Source: Aquitalea magnusonii
GTDB lineage: Bacteria > Pseudomonadota > Gammaproteobacteria > Burkholderiales > Chromobacteriaceae
Length of the DNA stretch: 64,000 bases
Direction of reading: 5' to 3'
NCBI RefSeq assembly: GCF_002217795.2
Contig: NZ_AP018823.1
Span: 4,526,001 to 4,590,000, forward strand
The notes below the pieces were generated by a model. That model was given only the letters and a program-made list of their open reading frames with translations. It was not told where the DNA came from and made no database searches. Made by a program: the position numbers and the translations under genes. Of the stretch, positions 17,401-26,803 are shown in pieces (within the stretch, counting starts at the first letter, position 1; each line of letters begins with the position of its first letter).

Positions 17401-18393
17401 ATGAAATTGCGCGCCCTTGCCGGTCTTGTCGCCGTCGTCCTGTCCGCTCATGCACTGGCTGATGCCAGCTTGCTGAATGTGTCCTACGACGTGATGCGCG
17501 ATTTCTACAAGGACTACAACCCGGCCTTCCAGAAAGCCTACAAGGCCAAGACTGGTGAAACCGTCACCATCCAGCAGTCGCATGGCGGTTCCAGCAAGCA
17601 GGCCTTGTCGGTGGCCAATGGCCTGGCGGCGGATGTGATTACCATGAACCAGGCCTCGGATATCGACCTGCTGGCCACCCGCGGCCTGATTCCGGCCAAC
17701 TGGTCCAGCCGCCTGCCCAATGCCTCGGTGCCGTTTACCTCCACCACGGTGTTCCTGGTGCGCAAGGGCAATCCGCACAAGGTGCGTGACTGGAACGATC
17801 TGGCCAAGCCGGGCATCCAGGTGATCATCCCCAATCCGAAAACCTCGGGCAATGGCCGCTACACCTATCTGGCCGCCTGGGGTGCCGGGCTGAAACAGCC
17901 GGGCGGCAGTGAAGCCAAGGCCCGCGCGCTGGTGGCGGGCATCTTCAAGAATGTGCCGGTGCTTGATGGCGGTGGCCGCGCCGCCACCACCACCTTCATG
18001 CAGCGCCAGATCGGCGATGTGCTGGTGACGTTTGAAAACGAAGCCGAGCTGATTGCGCGCGAATTTGGCCGTGGCAGCTTTGAAATCGTCTACCCGCCGC
18101 TGTCGGTGCTGTCGGAAAACCCGGTGGCCATTGTCGACAAGGTGGTGGACAAGAAGGGTAGCCGCAAACAGGCGGAAGACTATCTGCGCTACTTGTGGAG
18201 CACTGAAGGCCAGACCATTGCCGCACAAAACTATCTGCGCCCGCAGGACAAGGCCGTGGCGCAGAAATTCGATGCCCAGTTTCCCTATGTGAAAACCTTT
18301 ACCGTGCAGAGCGTGTTTGGCTCCTGGGCGGCGGTCAACAAGAAGCACTTTGCCGATGGCGGCGTGTTTGACCAGATCTACAGCAAGCGTTAA
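17401..18393 (+). CDS. sbp: Sulfate ABC transporter substrate-binding protein
   Basis: Periplasmic sulfate-binding protein of 330 aa with signal peptide MKLRALAGLVAVVLSAHALA. Family motifs: LLNVSYDVMRDFYKDYNPAFQKAY, the anion-binding QSHGGSSKQALSVANGLAADV, DWNDLAKPGIQVIIPNPKTSGNGRYTYLAAWG, and VTFENEAELI. It delivers sulfate or thiosulfate to the CysTWA importer encoded directly downstream (11 bp to cysT). GGAG is about 6 nt before the ATG. The gene is first in an operon sbp-cysT-cysW-cysA. Confidence 0.95.
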   Translation: MKLRALAGLVAVVLSAHALADASLLNVSYDVMRDFYKDYNPAFQKAYKAKTGETVTIQQSHGGSSKQALSVANGLAADVITMNQASDIDLLATRGLIPANWSSRLPNASVPFTSTTVFLVRKGNPHKVRDWNDLAKPGIQVIIPNPKTSGNGRYTYLAAWGAGLKQPGGSEAKARALVAGIFKNVPVLDGGGRAATTTFMQRQIGDVLVTFENEAELIAREFGRGSFEIVYPPLSVLSENPVAIVDKVVDKKGSRKQAEDYLRYLWSTEGQTIAAQNYLRPQDKAVAQKFDAQFPYVKTFTVQSVFGSWAAVNKKHFADGGVFDQIYSKR

Positions 18394-18404
18394 GCGGAGT
18401 CATC

Positions 18405-19244
18405 GTGAGCAATATCCTGAATCTGCGTCATAGTGTGCTGCCGGGTTTCCGGCTCAGCTTTGGCATTACCCTGTTCTGGCTGGCGCTGATCGTGCTGCTG
18501 CCTTTTGCCGCGTTGGTGTATTCCACCGTGGGCATGGGCTGGGACGGTTTCGCCGCCGCGGTGGGCAGCCCACGGGTGATGGCCTCCATCCGGCTGTCCT
18601 TTGCCACCGCCGGTTTGTCCGCCCTCATCAACCTGGTGTTTGGTTTTCTGGTGGCCTGGGTGCTGGTGCGCTACCCCTTCCCCGGCAAGCGGCTGGTGGA
18701 TGCGCTGGTGGATCTGCCCTTTGCCCTGCCCACCGCGGTGGCCGGTATTGCGCTGACCACCCTGTACGCGCCCAATGGCTGGATCGGCCAGTTCCTGGTG
18801 CCGCTGGGCCTCAAGGTATCGTTTACCCCGCTGGGCATCATCGTGGCGCTTACCTTCATCGGTCTGCCTTTTGTGGTGCGCACGGTGCAGCCGGTGCTGG
18901 AAGACCTGGAAAAAGAACTGGAAGAAGCCGCCACCTGCCTGGGTGCCAGCCGCTGGGACATTTTCCGCCGGGTGATCTTTCCGGCCACGCTGCCCTCGCT
19001 GATTACCGGTGGCACCATGGCTTTTGCCCGCGCCACCGGTGAATACGGCTCGGTCATCTTCATTGCCGGCAATATTCCCATGGTGTCGGAAATCGCCCCG
19101 CTGATCATCGTCTCCAAGCTCGATCAGTTCGACCAGCAAGGGGCCACCGCGGTGGCGCTGGTGATGCTGGGCATTTCCTTTGTCTTCCTGTTGTTGATCA
19201 ACCTGATCCAGTGGTGGGCCGCACGCCGCCACGGTGCGCGTTAA
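18405..19244 (+). CDS. cysT: Sulfate ABC transporter permease CysT
   Basis: Inner-membrane permease of 279 aa (CysT/CysU) with about six helices and the coupling motif EEAATCLGASRWDIFRRVIFPATLPSL (EAA loop). N-terminal PGFRLSFGITLFWLALIVLLPFAALVYSTVGMGW and STEYG-like ATGEYGSVIFIAGNIPMVSEIAPLII are typical of the subunit. The start is GTG at 18405, with GCGGAG about 6 nt upstream. It pairs with CysW (gap 9 bp) to form the sulfate channel. Confidence 0.95.
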   Translation: MSNILNLRHSVLPGFRLSFGITLFWLALIVLLPFAALVYSTVGMGWDGFAAAVGSPRVMASIRLSFATAGLSALINLVFGFLVAWVLVRYPFPGKRLVDALVDLPFALPTAVAGIALTTLYAPNGWIGQFLVPLGLKVSFTPLGIIVALTFIGLPFVVRTVQPVLEDLEKELEEAATCLGASRWDIFRRVIFPATLPSLITGGTMAFARATGEYGSVIFIAGNIPMVSEIAPLIIVSKLDQFDQQGATAVALVMLGISFVFLLLINLIQWWAARRHGAR

Positions 19245-19253
19245 GGGGTAAAC

Positions 19254-20132
19254 ATGGCCACTCTGACGACTGAAAGCCGCCCGGTACGCTATGCCCTCAC
19301 CGCCGTGGCGCTGCTGTTCCTGTTCCTGTTTTTGCTGCTGCCCTTGATTGGCGTGTTCTGGGAGGCGCTGCACAAGGGCTGGCAGCTCTACCTGACTGCG
19401 CTGGTGGAGCCGGAAGCACTGTCCGCCATCAAGCTGACGCTGATTTCCGCCGCCATCGCGGTGCCGCTCAACCTGGTGTTTGGTGTGGCGGCCGCCTGGG
19501 CGATTGCACGCTTTGAATTCCGCGGCAAAAGCCTGCTCACCACGCTGATCGACCTGCCGTTTGCCGTGTCGCCGGTGGTGGCTGGCTTGATGTTCATCCT
19601 GCTGTTCGGGGCCAATACGGTGGTGGGCGGCTGGCTGCAGGACCACGGCCTGCAGGTGATCTTTGCCGTGCCGGGCATTGTGCTGGCCACGGTATTCGTC
19701 ACCTTCCCTTTTGTCGCTCGCGAGCTGATTCCGCTGATGCAGTCGCAAGGGGCGGATGAAGAGCAAGCCGCCATCGTGCTGGGAGCCAGCGGCTGGCAGA
19801 CCTTCCGCAAGGTGACACTGCCCAATATCAAGTGGGGTCTGCTGTACGGGGTCATCCTCACCAATGCCCGCGCCATGGGCGAATTTGGCGCGGTCAGCGT
19901 GGTGTCCGGGCATATCCGGGGCGAAACCAACACCATCCCGCTGCATGTGGAAATTCTGTACAACGAATACAACTTTGTTGGCGCCTTTGCCTGCGCCTCG
20001 CTGCTGGCCATGCTGGCCTTGATCACCCTGCTGGTGAAGTCGCTGGTGGAATGGCGGCTGCACCGCCAGCAACAGGCCTCCACCCTGCGTACTGCCGAAG
20101 CCCGCATGCAAGCCCAGGCGGCACAACCCTGA
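19254..20132 (+). CDS. cysW: Sulfate ABC transporter permease CysW
   Basis: 292-aa inner-membrane permease. Six hydrophobic segments, starting [27 protein letters not shown]. The EAA loop is [31 protein letters not shown], followed by [36 protein letters not shown], a signature of CysW. It forms the heterodimeric channel with CysT. The cysA start lies 47 bp downstream with its own Shine-Dalgarno. Confidence 0.95.
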   Translation: MATLTTESRPVRYALTAVALLFLFLFLLLPLIGVFWEALHKGWQLYLTALVEPEALSAIKLTLISAAIAVPLNLVFGVAAAWAIARFEFRGKSLLTTLIDLPFAVSPVVAGLMFILLFGANTVVGGWLQDHGLQVIFAVPGIVLATVFVTFPFVARELIPLMQSQGADEEQAAIVLGASGWQTFRKVTLPNIKWGLLYGVILTNARAMGEFGAVSVVSGHIRGETNTIPLHVEILYNEYNFVGAFACASLLAMLALITLLVKSLVEWRLHRQQQASTLRTAEARMQAQAAQP

Positions 20133-20179
20133 ACCGAATGATGTGAACCGCTGCCACAGGCGGCGGCCGGAGAACCACG

Positions 20180-21262
20180 ATGAGCATTGAAATCCGCAAT
20201 ATCCGCAAACAGTTTGGCCAGTTCACCGCGCTGGACAATGTCAGCCTTGATGTCGCTTCCGGCGAGCTGCTGGCGCTGCTGGGGCCGTCCGGCTGCGGCA
20301 AGACCACCTTGCTGCGCATCATTGCCGGGCTGGAAAAGCCGGATGCCGGCCAGGTGCTGTTTGGCGGTGCCGACGCTACCAACACCCATGTGGCCGAGCG
20401 TCAGGTGGGCTTTGTGTTCCAGCATTACGCGCTGTTCCGCCACATGACGGTATTCGACAACGTGGCCTTCGGCTTGTCGGTGAAGCCGCGCCGCGAACGC
20501 CCGTCGCAAGAGGAAATCCGCGAACGGGTGATGAAGTTGCTGAAGATGGTGCAGCTGGACTGGCTGGCCGATGCCTATCCCGGCCAATTGTCCGGCGGCC
20601 AGCGCCAGCGTATCGCCCTGGCCCGTTCACTGGCGGTGGAGCCCAAGGTGCTGCTGCTGGACGAACCCTTCGGCGCGCTGGATGCCAAGGTGCGCAAGGA
20701 TTTGCGCCGCTGGCTGCGCGACCTGCACAACGACATGCATATCACCAGCGTGTTTGTGACCCACGATCAGGAAGAGGCGCTGGAAGTGTCCGACCGCGTG
20801 GTGGTGATGGATCACGGCCATATCGAGCAAGTGGGCCGTCCGGATGACATTTACGAACATCCGGCCACGCCCTTCGTCACCCAGTTCCTGGGCGATGTGA
20901 ACCTGTTCCATGGCCGGGTGGATGCCGGTCAGCTCACCATCGGCAGTTATGAACAGGCGCTGGGCCAGCATCAGGATGCGGATGGTGACGCCGCCATCGC
21001 CTATGTGCGCCCGCATGATCTGGACCTCACCTTGCAAGCCGATGGCGCGTTGGCGCAAGGCCGCGTCGAACACATTCACGCCGTCGGGCCGGTGGTGCGG
21101 GTGGAGTTGCAGCAGGCCGATGGCCAGACCATCGAGGCCGCAGTCAGCAAGGAGCGCTTCCGCGCGCTGGGCATTGTGCCGGGCGATACCGTGTATGTGA
21201 CGCCGCGCAAGCTGGCGGTATTCCTGCAAGATGCCGCTGGACAGCAGGACTATGTGATCTGA
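20180..21262 (+). CDS. cysA: Sulfate ABC transporter ATP-binding protein
   Basis: 360-aa ATPase that powers sulfate import. Walker A GPSGCGKT (35-42), Q-loop [21 protein letters not shown], signature [16 protein letters not shown], Walker [13 protein letters not shown], and H-loop [19 protein letters not shown]-terminal regulatory TOBE-like domain (about 245-360) contains [10 protein letters not shown] and [27 protein letters not shown]. Start ATG preceded by GGAGAACCACG. Last gene of the operon; a strong terminator follows. Confidence 0.95.
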   Translation: MSIEIRNIRKQFGQFTALDNVSLDVASGELLALLGPSGCGKTTLLRIIAGLEKPDAGQVLFGGADATNTHVAERQVGFVFQHYALFRHMTVFDNVAFGLSVKPRRERPSQEEIRERVMKLLKMVQLDWLADAYPGQLSGGQRQRIALARSLAVEPKVLLLDEPFGALDAKVRKDLRRWLRDLHNDMHITSVFVTHDQEEALEVSDRVVVMDHGHIEQVGRPDDIYEHPATPFVTQFLGDVNLFHGRVDAGQLTIGSYEQALGQHQDADGDAAIAYVRPHDLDLTLQADGALAQGRVEHIHAVGPVVRVELQQADGQTIEAAVSKERFRALGIVPGDTVYVTPRKLAVFLQDAAGQQDYVI

Positions 21263-21287
21263 GCTGGAGCGGACGATCTGCATGCCA

Positions 21288-21321
21288 CAGGCCGCAGCCC
21301 TTCAGGGTTGCGGCCTGTTTT
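21288..21321 (+). terminator. Rho-independent terminator of the sulfate operon
   Basis: CAGGCCGCAGCCC (21288-21300), TTCA loop, GGGTTGCGGCCTG (21305-21317): 13-bp stem with one G-U-type mismatch, then TTTTC. Confidence 0.88.
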
Positions 21322-21337
21322 CATGGCGGGCTTGAAC

Positions 21338-21772
21338 TCAGGAACGGGATTTGTGGTGGGCAATCAGCCGTGCCAGCGCCGCGCTGACCAGCGGGTTGCT
21401 CACCTGCTGCGCGCCGGCTTCGATTTCGGCCAGCGCCTGCTGGCTGATGCCGATGCGCTTGGGCGGTGGCGGTGGTGGCGTCAGGTGGATGTCCACCTTG
21501 ATGCGCACCTTGCTGGCGCTGTAGCCGCGCGCCTCCAGCGGGGCCAACAGGCTGTTGCCCATCATGCGCAGCCGGGCTGCCACAATGCCGTTATTGGCAA
21601 ACACCACCAGCTCGCCATCGCGAATGCGCACCGCACGGCAGGCCTCGGCCAGTTGCGGTGGCAACTGGCTGCGAAACACCTGATCCAGCGCCATCAGCGC
21701 ATTGGCCTCGCGCGTAAGCTGGCGCAGCGTGCTGTCGCCGCGGGCGATATCTTCAAACTGGCGTTCTGACAT
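21338..21772 (-). CDS. dciA: DUF721 protein, DciA-like
   Basis: 144-aa protein. The central region (about 25-100) fits DUF721/DciA, the helicase-operator family that helps load DnaB in bacteria without DnaC: FRSQLPPQLAEACRAVRIRDGELVVFANNGIVAARLRMMGNSLLAPL followed by SASKVRIKVDIHL. The C-terminal tail (IGISQQALAEIEAGAQQVSNPLVSAALARLIAHHKS) is helical. In many betaproteobacteria this gene lies directly beside secA; here about 5 kb of other genes separate them. Assignment by family pattern. Confidence 0.72.
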   Translation of the reverse strand: MSERQFEDIARGDSTLRQLTREANALMALDQVFRSQLPPQLAEACRAVRIRDGELVVFANNGIVAARLRMMGNSLLAPLEARGYSASKVRIKVDIHLTPPPPPPKRIGISQQALAEIEAGAQQVSNPLVSAALARLIAHHKSRS

Positions 21773-21856
21773 GGGGTTTCTGGCAGGGAGTGAGCGCCTA
21801 TTGTAGCTGATCTGGCTGCTCCGGACAGGCGTGTTAGCTGTCTGCCCGTTGCCGGC

Positions 21857-22927
21857 TTACTGATATGACATGGTGAATGTCGCCACCGCCTTGACCTTGC
21901 CACTTTGTACCGTCCCCGTGCGGATGTACTGCGCCGACAGTGGAATGGTGATGCTGCCTAGCTGATTCAGACCAATGAGAAACTGATTGGTATTGCCGGC
22001 GTTACTGGAGTCTGGCCCCAGCAGGACCGGACTGCCGTTGCGCAGTATCTGAATGCCGATGCCGCTGGCAGTGGAGTTGGAGGGCTCCAGGCCGATGATG
22101 GAACTGGTGCGCAGCGGATTGCTATTGTCGGTCAGCGTCATGTAGATGTTTTGAGAGCTTGGGCAGTTGAGCACAATACTGAACGGGGTACTGCCGGTGG
22201 TAGAGGAGAGCGCGGGCAGTTGGGCGGTGTTGATTGTCGGCAGGCTGACGCTGATGCTTTGGGTGTTGACGGTACAGCTTGTGTTTTGCAGCGACAGGGT
22301 GCTGCCATTCATGTATACCGACCCGCCACCACTTGCCCAGTTGGTTGATACCGCGTAATTGGCAAAAGTGGTTTTGCCCAGGGTGTAGCTGGTGGCAGTC
22401 AGGCGCGCCGTCTTGATCAGTCTTACCTGCGTCGTGATGGTAATGGTGGTATTGAGAAAGACCGTACCCGAGGCAATGGTCTGTGCCGAGGTGCCCGTCA
22501 TTGCGGTGCCGCCAAAGCCGGTGCCGCCGGCGACTACGCTACTCAGAACCACAAAGCCAATGCCGGGAATGCTGGTGTTGTAGATGGTGTAACTGCGGCC
22601 GTTCTCGTTGTAAGTACCTGCCGTAGAGGTGCTGCCAGGGCTTTGTTGCAGGGTGGTGAACACCCCGATCAGGTTACCGCCCTGCGCGCAATAAACAATG
22701 CTGTTGCTACTGACAGAAAACCAGCCGGACAAGGGTGTGTTCAGCGGGCCGTCTTGCGGACTGCTGACCTGGATGCTGCCAGGCACCGCAATCGCGACGG
22801 CGCTGCCAGCCCAGCTTGTACTGTTGCAGCCTGCCTGGGCCCAAAAGCTGGCCAGCATCAGCAGCGTGGCCAGAAGGTAGCCGCGTACGAGGTTTGGTCG
22901 GATATATGGCATGTAATGATGAGTCAT
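21857..22927 (-). CDS. Fimbrial tip adhesin-like protein
   Basis: 356-aa exported protein. Signal peptide about residues 15-32 (GYLLATLLMLASFWAQA), then CNSTSWAGSAV. The N-terminal half is Ser/Thr/Gly-rich with a beta-sandwich character. The C-terminal half (about 205-356) resembles a chaperone-usher pilin domain: SCTVNTQSISVSLPTINTAQLPAL, a second cysteine in VLNCPSSQNIYMTLTDNSNP, and the alternating C-terminal strand VKAVATFTMSYQ that would fit donor-strand exchange. This two-domain layout is that of FimH/MrkD-like adhesins. No chaperone, usher or major pilin gene is in the window. Start uncertain: ATG at 22927 or 22912; neither has a clear Shine-Dalgarno. The receptor is unknown. Confidence 0.7.
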   Translation of the reverse strand: MTHHYMPYIRPNLVRGYLLATLLMLASFWAQAGCNSTSWAGSAVAIAVPGSIQVSSPQDGPLNTPLSGWFSVSSNSIVYCAQGGNLIGVFTTLQQSPGSTSTAGTYNENGRSYTIYNTSIPGIGFVVLSSVVAGGTGFGGTAMTGTSAQTIASGTVFLNTTITITTQVRLIKTARLTATSYTLGKTTFANYAVSTNWASGGGSVYMNGSTLSLQNTSCTVNTQSISVSLPTINTAQLPALSSTTGSTPFSIVLNCPSSQNIYMTLTDNSNPLRTSSIIGLEPSNSTASGIGIQILRNGSPVLLGPDSSNAGNTNQFLIGLNQLGSITIPLSAQYIRTGTVQSGKVKAVATFTMSYQ

Positions 22928-23331
22928 GGCTGTGTTGCAAATTGCGCCTGGCGCATCACGGCGCAGGCGATTTAAGTGCGGCTGACAAAATAGCGTAGCC
23001 CCTGGGGCAAAGCGCCGACGCAGACACTACAAGCAGTACGGCAAGGAGGCACCGCACCGCAGCAGGTTTTTGCTTCGTGGTGCCGGGTACTGTCGGGTCG
23101 GCAGATTGTCGCTGAGGCGCTCAGGCGGCGGCGCCACTGCAGCGCCAGCCAGGTAGCTGCCTGCGTGCGGCCCAGGTGCCATGTCGCTATTTTTAGCGCA
23201 GGCATGTGGTGAATACAAAAGATACTGGCAGTATTGACATCAGATTTAGATTAAAAAATAACCAGAATATTCGTACCAGATTGTCTGCGCCGGTTGCTGG
23301 TACTTGCCGCGGTGCCACGGGTAGCGGGCAG
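22928..23331. other. Non-coding region upstream of the adhesin gene
   Basis: About 400 bp with no supported gene; short frames on both strands show no recognisable domain. The segment 23215-23280 is AT-rich (for example around ATTAAAAAATAACCAG) in contrast to the GC-rich flanks. It could hold the adhesin promoter or mark a recombination junction. Confidence 0.4.
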
Positions 23332-23361
23332 AAAAAAGGCCACATCGGGCGATGTGGCCTT
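23332..23361 (-). terminator. Rho-independent terminator of the ABC importer operon
   Basis: On the minus strand AAGGCCACATC, a 4-nt loop and GATGTGGCCTT form an 11-bp stem ending in TTTTTT. It lies 20 nt after the ATPase gene stop. Confidence 0.9.
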
Positions 23362-23381
23362 GATGCGGCAGGGCAGCTTGT

Positions 23382-24698
23382 TTACTGCCCGCCTTCCACG
23401 TCTTCCAGGCTGAAGGTTTCGCTGTGGTCGTTATAAGAGAAGATCTCGGCATAACGGCCCCAGCTGATCACCGTATCCAGTGTCTCCTCGGCCGCGCTGT
23501 CGCTGAGCGAGTCTTCCAGTTCCTGTTCAAAGCGCAGCCGTGGTGCGCGCTGGCCCGGACGCTCCTGCAGCACGCGACGGATGCGCGCCGCCAGCGGGAT
23601 GTGGCGCAGCAGATGCTCGGCAAACAGCACTTTGCGCTCCTGCGTGCCGTAGTCGGCAAACAATTTGCCGGCAGCGGTCAATTCGATATCGCCATCGCGC
23701 AGCTCGACAAAACCCAGGTGCTCCAGTGTTTCGGCCACCGGGAACAGGTCGTCCACTTCCAGCAGCAGCTTGCTGCCGATTTCCGGCAGGTCGGCGCGGC
23801 CGTTGTACGGTGCGGCGGCCAGCGCTTCCATCAGGCCGGCCATCAGGTTGGTGGACACTTCAGTCAGCGGGCTGCCGATTTCCAGCTGCACCTTGTGCAG
23901 GGTGTCGGCGCTGCGGCGCTGGGTCATCAGCGCGTAGATGTCATCCACCATCTTGCGGAAGGCCGGGTCCAGCCGGTTGCGCGGATGGGCAAACGGCACC
24001 TTGATTTCCGCGACTACACGGCCCGGATTGGACGACAGCACCATGATGCGGTCGCACATGAACACCGCTTCCTCGATGTTGTGGGTAACGATGAGGATGG
24101 ACTTGATCGGCAGTTGTTTCTGGTTCCACAAGTCCAGCAGGTCGGTACGCAGGGTTTCCGCCGTCAGCACGTCCAGCGCCGAGAATGGTTCATCCATCAG
24201 CAGCAGGGTGGGGTTGACCACCAGGCCGCGGGCAAAGCCCACGCGTTGGCGCATGCCGCCGGACAATTCGCGCGGATAGGCGTTTTCAAAGCCGTCCAGG
24301 CCGATCAGGTCGATGGCGGCCAGCGCGCGGCGGCGGCGTTCCTTGGGCTCCACGCCCAGCGCTTCCAGCCCGGCTTCCACGTTTTGCAGCACGGTCAGCC
24401 AGGGGAACAGGGCAAAGGTCTGGAACACCATGGCCACGCCTTCGGCCGGACCGGTCAGCGGCTGGCCACAGTAGTTCACTTCGCCACTGCTGGCCTGAAT
24501 CAGCCCGGCGATGATGCGCAGCAGGGTGGACTTGCCCGAGCCGGAACGGCCCAAGAGGCCGACGATTTCGCCTTCATGCAAGGTGAGGTTGACGTCGTCC
24601 AGCACCTGGATATCGTCTTCGCCACCCTTGTGATAGCCCTTGTCGACATGCTTGAGGGAAAAGATTTCCTGCCGCAGGGTTGTGGTTTCGTTGTGCAT
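23382..24698 (-). CDS. ABC transporter ATPase with C-terminal AAA-associated domain (NitT/TauT type)
   Basis: 438-aa protein. The N-terminal ABC ATPase (about 12-265) has Walker A LLGRSGSGKSTLL, Q-loop MVFQTFALFPWLTVLQNV, signature ELSGGMRQRVGFARGL, Walker B TLLLMDEPFSALDVLTA, and switch His in ILIVTHNIEEAVFMCDR. This matches the nitrate/sulfonate/taurine importer class. The C-terminal extension (about 290-430), with GLMEALAAAPYNGRADLPEIGSKLLLEVDDLFPVAETLEHLGF, fits the AAA-associated winged-helix-like domain found in some of these ATPases and may be regulatory. It is 14 bp downstream of the double permease gene. No substrate-binding protein is adjacent, so the substrate is unknown. Confidence 0.88.
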   Translation of the reverse strand: MHNETTTLRQEIFSLKHVDKGYHKGGEDDIQVLDDVNLTLHEGEIVGLLGRSGSGKSTLLRIIAGLIQASSGEVNYCGQPLTGPAEGVAMVFQTFALFPWLTVLQNVEAGLEALGVEPKERRRRALAAIDLIGLDGFENAYPRELSGGMRQRVGFARGLVVNPTLLLMDEPFSALDVLTAETLRTDLLDLWNQKQLPIKSILIVTHNIEEAVFMCDRIMVLSSNPGRVVAEIKVPFAHPRNRLDPAFRKMVDDIYALMTQRRSADTLHKVQLEIGSPLTEVSTNLMAGLMEALAAAPYNGRADLPEIGSKLLLEVDDLFPVAETLEHLGFVELRDGDIELTAAGKLFADYGTQERKVLFAEHLLRHIPLAARIRRVLQERPGQRAPRLRFEQELEDSLSDSAAEETLDTVISWGRYAEIFSYNDHSETFSLEDVEGGQ

Positions 24699-24712
24699 GA
24701 TTTTCCCCCTGC

Positions 24713-26452
24713 TCAGTTGAGACGGAGCTTGTTTTCAGCAATGGCATACAGCGGACGCCACAGCAGACGGTTGAACAAAACGACAAACAGTGACATCACG
24801 CAGATGCCAAGCAGAATCTTGGGAAAGTCGCCGGCAGCGGTCATCTGGGCGATATACGCGCCCAGGCCGTGGGCGGCCAGCTTGTCATCGCCCCAGGACA
24901 CCATTTCCGACACGATGCTGGCATTCCATGCGCCGCCGGAAGCGGTGATGGCTCCGGTGATGTAGTAGGGGAAAATGCCCGGCAGCATCACCTGCCGCCA
25001 CCATTGCCAACCCTTGATGTGGAAATTGGTGGCTGCTTCGCGGAAGTCATTGGGGAAGGCGCTGGCACCGGCCACCACATTGAACAGGATGTACCACTGG
25101 GTGCCCAGCACAATCAGCGGCGACAGCCAGATGTCCGGGTTCAGCTTGAAGTGGACGATGAACACCACGAACACCGGAAACAGCAGGTTGGCCGGGAAGG
25201 CGGCCAGGAACTGCGCCACCGGCTGGATCATCTCGGCCAGGCGCGGACGCAGGCCGATCAGCACCCCCAGCGGCACCCAGATGACGGAGGCCAGCGCAAT
25301 CAGCAGGGTGACACGGATCAGGGTGATGAAGCCCAGGCCAATCACCTTGAAGGTTTCACCCAGCCCCACCTCACTGCTGATGAAGCTGTACAGCCGCCAG
25401 CAGACATAAGCCACCAGCAGGGTGATGCATGCCCCCCACAGCAGGTCCAGCCCGCGTGTAACGCTGGCTTCCGCCGGGCTGTCGATGAAGCGCGGCAGAC
25501 TGATGTTCAGCCGCAGCCGCGCCAGCTTTTTCAGCAGCTTGCCAAAGGGACGCAGGATCTGCTGGATGACGCGGGTGCGCTGGATCAGGTTCAGCACCCA
25601 GGATTCCGGTGCCGCCTGCGACATGGTGTCTTCCAGGCGGAACTTGTCGGCCCAGGCCACCAGCGGGCGGAACAGGAACTGGTCGTAAATGATGATGACC
25701 ACGGTCATGGTGAGAATCACCCAGCCCACTGCCGCCAGGTTTTTCTGCGCAATGGCCATGGCCAGATAGGAACCCACGCCAGGCAGGGTGACGGTCTTGT
25801 CGCCCACGGTGATGGCTTCGGAGGCCACCACGAAGAACCAGCCGCCGGACATGGACATCATCATGTTCCAGATCATGCCCGGCATGGAGAACGGCACTTC
25901 CAGTTTCCAGAACTTCTGCCAGCCGGACAGGCGCAGGTTTTGCGACACTTCTTTCAGGTCGTTGGGCACGGTGCGCAGCGACTGATAGAAGCTGAAAGTC
26001 ATATTCCAGGCCTGCGAGGTGAAAATCGCAAAAATGGCGGCAAATTCAGCGCCCAGCACCCGGCCGGGAAACAAGGCCAGGAAAAAGGTGACGGTAAAGG
26101 AGATGTAGCCAAGCACCGGCACCGATTGCAGGATGTCCAGAATGGGCACCAGCAATTGGCCGGCGCGGCGGCTCTTGGCCGCCAGCGTGCCGTAAAGCAG
26201 GGTGAACACGATGGAGGCCAGCATGGCGGCCAGCATGCGCAAGGTGGTACGCAAGGCGTACTCGGGCAGATTGGCCGCATCCAGCGAGATGGGTTCGGTC
26301 TGCAGGGCGCTGATCGGGGCCCAGGTACCTTGGATACCGGTGGTGGCAAACAATAGAAAACCCAAAATCAGCGGGAAAGCGATCAGATCCCAGCGATTGG
26401 GCAGCAGCCGACGGGCGGTGGCGGGAATAAACGGACGGATAACGCTAGTCAT
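24713..26452 (-). CDS. ABC transporter permease with two fused BPD_transp_1 domains
   Basis: 579-aa inner-membrane protein made of two tandem permease units in one chain. Unit 1 (about 15-275) has LGYISFTVTFFLALFPGRVLGAEFAAIFAIFTSQAWNM and the EAA-type KEVSQNLRLSGWQKFWKLEVPFSMPGM. Unit 2 (about 330-575) has VIWVPLGVLIGLRPRLAEMIQPVAQFLAAFPANLLFPVFVVFIV and FREAATNFHIKGWQWWRQVMLPGIFPYYITG. It partners with the downstream ATPase. Related fused permeases occur in NitT/TauT-like importers of unclear substrate. The promoter region upstream carries paired GGCAAACATCAAA repeats. Confidence 0.9.
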   Translation of the reverse strand: MTSVIRPFIPATARRLLPNRWDLIAFPLILGFLLFATTGIQGTWAPISALQTEPISLDAANLPEYALRTTLRMLAAMLASIVFTLLYGTLAAKSRRAGQLLVPILDILQSVPVLGYISFTVTFFLALFPGRVLGAEFAAIFAIFTSQAWNMTFSFYQSLRTVPNDLKEVSQNLRLSGWQKFWKLEVPFSMPGMIWNMMMSMSGGWFFVVASEAITVGDKTVTLPGVGSYLAMAIAQKNLAAVGWVILTMTVVIIIYDQFLFRPLVAWADKFRLEDTMSQAAPESWVLNLIQRTRVIQQILRPFGKLLKKLARLRLNISLPRFIDSPAEASVTRGLDLLWGACITLLVAYVCWRLYSFISSEVGLGETFKVIGLGFITLIRVTLLIALASVIWVPLGVLIGLRPRLAEMIQPVAQFLAAFPANLLFPVFVVFIVHFKLNPDIWLSPLIVLGTQWYILFNVVAGASAFPNDFREAATNFHIKGWQWWRQVMLPGIFPYYITGAITASGGAWNASIVSEMVSWGDDKLAAHGLGAYIAQMTAAGDFPKILLGICVMSLFVVLFNRLLWRPLYAIAENKLRLN

Positions 26453-26556
26453 CAGGCCTCTCCGATTGGTGTGGTTAACCTGGCGGAACAGTGCAGGCCC
26501 CGTTCCGCTTCTTCATCAGATGAGCACCATCTTTTGTTATGTCACGGCGGGCCGTG

Positions 26557-26622
26557 GGCAAACATCAAACTGGCTCTGCAAACGCGCACGAATGATAACA
26601 AGGCAAACATCAAATTTTGATG
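26557..26622. promoter_or_regulatory. Direct repeat and dyad, candidate operator of the ABC importer
   Basis: GGCAAACATCAAA occurs twice (26557-26569 and 26602-26614), 45 bp apart, so on the same DNA face to within about a quarter turn. The second copy extends into the dyad CATCAAA-T-TTTGATG (26608-26622). The block lies 105-170 bp upstream of the permease start and so could bind its regulator. Confidence 0.5.
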
Positions 26623-26778
26623 AAATCTGACAGTTTTTTGTATGGATTATGTAACGACATCATTTGCTGAAAAATACCCGCAAGCTCGCGATTTGCAAGT
26701 AATTAATGCCAGCACTGGCTGCATAGGCAATTTGCCGTGGTGGCGGCTGCCGGCACCGGCCCGCTTGCCTGGTGGCGG

Positions 26779-26803
26779 CACGCATGGCAGCTTGCCATGC
26801 GTG
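26779..26803. other. Perfect 11-bp hairpin upstream of secA
   Basis: CACGCATGGCA (26779-26789), GCT loop, TGCCATGCGTG (26793-26803). No T tract follows on either strand. It lies 136 nt before the secA start and could be in the leader RNA if transcription starts upstream. Confidence 0.5.

Noticed and set aside
18390..20126. Long frame antisense to cysT/cysW
   Set aside because: Shadow of two clear permease genes; Gln/His/Gly-rich translation.
22928..23331. Riboswitch (cyclic-di-GMP type) upstream of the adhesin
   Set aside because: Conserved core bases of known riboswitch classes were not found by eye.
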